From the NCBI GenBank assembly GCA_964652075.1, contig CAZYZQ010000117.1:1-5847 (forward strand): DNA of 5,847 nt, written 5' to 3'. Source of the DNA: CAZYZQ01 sp964652075 (GTDB taxonomy: Bacteria > Bacillota > Clostridia > Oscillospirales > Oscillospiraceae). The notes below the pieces were generated by a model that searched no databases, was not told the origin of the DNA, and worked only from the letters and a program-made list of their open reading frames with translations. The position numbers and the translations under genes are program-made. Shown here piece by piece: positions 4,175-5,847 of this stretch. The first letter of the stretch is position 1, and each line of letters opens with the position of its first letter.

Positions 4175-5847
4175 TTAGAATGCTCCAGCCAGCGCGCCGA
4201 CCTTCTGCTGGATCTGCGCGGCCAGATCCATGAACATCTGCTCGGTCCACTGGTCGAGGTTCACGTACTGCGGCTTTACCACCGTACCGCCCTTGGTGCC
4301 GGTCAGGGTAATCGAGGCGTTGAAGCGATCCTCGTAGTACATGGAATCGTCGATCGAGGCGGCAAACTCATACACATCCGGGATGGAGAAGACGAACGTG
4401 TCGCCGTCAACCTTCAGGTTTGTGTTGAACGTGATCGACTGCGTCTCGCCGTACTGGTTGATGGAGACGGTTGTAGCCAGATCGCCGGTGGTCTTGTTCC
4501 AGTTGTTCGAGATGGTCATGCCCATATCGCTCTCATAGGGTATTTGAACGAGAACGGTCATCTTATCGGAGAAGTAGGTCGACGCGGAATCGTTCGTGTA
4601 GTCCGTGGTGATGCGCATCGTCTCACCCTCCGCGCTCAGCTCGCACAGGAAGGAAAAGTTGCCCTTCGACGGGTCTTTGCCGTAGTCAAGCGACAGGGTG
4701 AACGGCATGGCCATGGTTTCGCCGTAGCCGCTGTCCACGCGAACCTCGCCGGACAGCTCCATCTTGACGACCTGGTTGGAGAGAATGTAGTAGGTCAGCG
4801 TGCACTCGCCGTCAACGTAGCTCGTGAGCTCGGCAATGGCGTAGTCCAGCTGGCTGAACAGAGAGTCCCAGGCGTACTGCAGGTCGCTCACATCCATACC
4901 GAGATCCATGCCTTCAATCCCACTCAGCGTGGCCACAAGCTCTTCCAGCATCCCGTAGAGCTCCTCGTCGTTCTCGGCCCGGTCGGCCAGATCCTGCACC
5001 AGCTTCACCAGATCATTCATCGTGATCTTCGTATAAATCGTGGAGCAGCGGGTGGAGGAGCCGCCGATGTCCGTTGTGGCGCTGCCGCTCGTGTATTTAA
5101 GGTTGGAGAAATAGTCCTTGACCTGCTGGATATAGGGGTCAAGCACAGTCTTATCGCCGTCCTTGCCGCTGACCAGACTGCTGAGCGTGTCGGCCAGATC
5201 CGTGATGGTCTGCATATACTCGGCCGGGATATAGTCCGACAGGAAGCTCTTTTGCAGATCGTCCGCGAGCGTGTCGTATGTAATGCCGTAGTAGGTGCCG
5301 TCCGTCAGGAAGTCAGACCCGACGGCGAGACAGTCGCCGTCCGCGTAGAGGCTCGCGTCGATGGTTGTGCCCTGATAGGTGACGGCGCCGTCGAGCGCGT
5401 AGGCGTTCTTGTCGCTGTCGCCGGAGAGCGCAAGCGTGCCGGAGACGGCCTCATAGCCGTCGTCATACGTGACGTCCAGCGTCAACGTGCCGCTGCGGAT
5501 CGCCTCGACGGCATTGCCGACGGCGGCGAGCGGCGTGACGTTTGCCCGCTTTTCCATGGCCTCCGTTGTGTTCTCCATGGCGCGGTTCAGGCTGGCCTTC
5601 GGTGCGAGCTTCAGGCTCAGCGGCTTCCACAGGCAGACGGCCGCGACGCCCACCACAACGACGGGCACCGCGATTTTGGCCCAGAGCGGGAGCTTTTTGC
5701 GCGGCTTCTTCGGCTTCGGCGGCTGCTGGTATTGCGGCTGGTATTGCTGATTATACTGCTGCTGGTACTGCGGCTGTTGATACTGCTGCTGATACTGCTG
5801 GCCGTAGTTCGGCTGCTGCTGATATTGCTGCTGGTACTGTTGCTGAT
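4175..5847 (-). CDS. Membrane-anchored extracytoplasmic protein with YQQQ linker; N terminus beyond the right edge
   Basis: The reading frame stays open to the right edge, giving 556 visible residues; the true start lies outside. Visible residues 1-43 are a Q/Y repeat (YQQQ units), then a basic KPKKPRKK stretch at 44-51 and one membrane span at about 54-73, which puts the rest outside the cell. After the span comes a charged helix (about 82-102). A beta-rich region follows (about 119-190, with repeated short strands and YADGDCLAV), then a helical, acidic middle (about 195-345). A second beta-rich part (about 345-520) and a C-terminal helix (about 530-556) complete it. The two beta halves recall lipoprotein-type folds that bind hydrophobic ligands, but this is weak inference. 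Four outside cysteines are at 172, 267, 348 and 401. A GTG at 5668 lies inside the span and is not the start. By analogy with its neighbours the missing N terminus is probably a zinc ribbon. I do not recognise a named family. Confidence 0.85.
   Translation of the reverse strand, partial: QQQYQQQYQQQPNYGQQYQQQYQQPQYQQQYNQQYQPQYQQPPKPKKPRKKLPLWAKIAVPVVVVGVAAVCLWKPLSLKLAPKASLNRAMENTTEAMEKRANVTPLAAVGNAVEAIRSGTLTLDVTYDDGYEAVSGTLALSGDSDKNAYALDGAVTYQGTTIDASLYADGDCLAVGSDFLTDGTYYGITYDTLADDLQKSFLSDYIPAEYMQTITDLADTLSSLVSGKDGDKTVLDPYIQQVKDYFSNLKYTSGSATTDIGGSSTRCSTIYTKITMNDLVKLVQDLADRAENDEELYGMLEELVATLSGIEGMDLGMDVSDLQYAWDSLFSQLDYAIAELTSYVDGECTLTYYILSNQVVKMELSGEVRVDSGYGETMAMPFTLSLDYGKDPSKGNFSFLCELSAEGETMRITTDYTNDSASTYFSDKMTVLVQIPYESDMGMTISNNWNKTTGDLATTVSINQYGETQSITFNTNLKVDGDTFVFSIPDVYEFAASIDDSMYYEDRFNASITLTGTKGGTVVKPQYVNLDQWTEQMFMDLAAQIQQKVGALAGAF
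5720..5847 (-). repeat. CAG-rich coding repeat (YQQQ) at the right edge
   Basis: The DNA is a run of imperfect 12-nt units, CAG/CAA triplets punctuated by TAT/TAC. It encodes about 42 residues with tyrosines at visible positions 4, 8, 14, 18, 22, 27, 31, 35 and 39. The tract continues past the window edge, so its full length is unknown. It is in frame with the membrane protein and forms its cytoplasmic linker. Such tracts can change length by replication slippage. Confidence 0.85.

Noticed and set aside
5666..5668. GTG as the start of the gene at 4175-5847
   Set aside because: It lies inside the hydrophobic span, and the open frame upstream encodes a basic stretch and a linker typical of this protein type.
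5720..5847. CTG/CAG-rich repeat as a CRISPR or noncoding satellite
   Set aside because: The units are in frame, 12 nt long and without unique spacers; they encode a Gln/Tyr linker.

Overview
The window looks like a piece of chromosome from a GC-rich member of the Bacillota, most likely a gut clostridium of the Oscillospiraceae type. This rests on the high-GC codon use, the ylxM-ffh gene pair, strong AGGAGG ribosome binding sites, a consensus housekeeping promoter, and the zinc-ribbon/TcaA-like membrane proteins usual in that group. The family-level placement is inference. All five genes lie on the minus strand, so transcription runs from the right edge to the left edge. The long plus-strand frames are antisense shadows.

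Right part (about 1171-5847): three consecutive genes, probably one operon, encode membrane proteins. The first (4175-5847) is cut at its N terminus by the window edge. Its visible part is a cytoplasmic YQQQ-type linker, one membrane span and a large extracytoplasmic region. The second (2065-4113) is a TcaA/YvbJ-like protein: zinc ribbon, Y/G/Q/P-rich linker, single span, then tandem extracytoplasmic beta domains and an NTF2-like C terminus. The third (1171-2034) has a zinc ribbon and a Q/P-rich linker followed by about five membrane segments, possibly of the YIP1 type. A strong intrinsic terminator (1124-1156) closes this unit. The shared plan (cytoplasmic zinc ribbon, glutamine/proline linker, membrane, outside domain) suggests the products work together at the cell envelope. 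Their function is not known from the sequence.

Left part (1-1065): a separate transcription unit carries ylxM and ffh, which belong to co-translational protein targeting by the signal recognition particle. Its promoter is unusually good: exact TTGACA and TATAAT, 17-bp spacing, and a TGn extension. It is embedded in a duplicated motif of about 29 bp. One copy covers the -35 box; the other lies at the predicted mRNA 5' end and can fold into a hairpin just before the ylxM ribosome binding site. The ffh gene runs off the left edge after its N domain and the first GTPase motifs.

The best candidates for something undescribed are the three-gene zinc-ribbon envelope cluster and the duplicated motif at the ylxM-ffh promoter. 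No mobile element, CRISPR array, tRNA or rRNA gene was seen.
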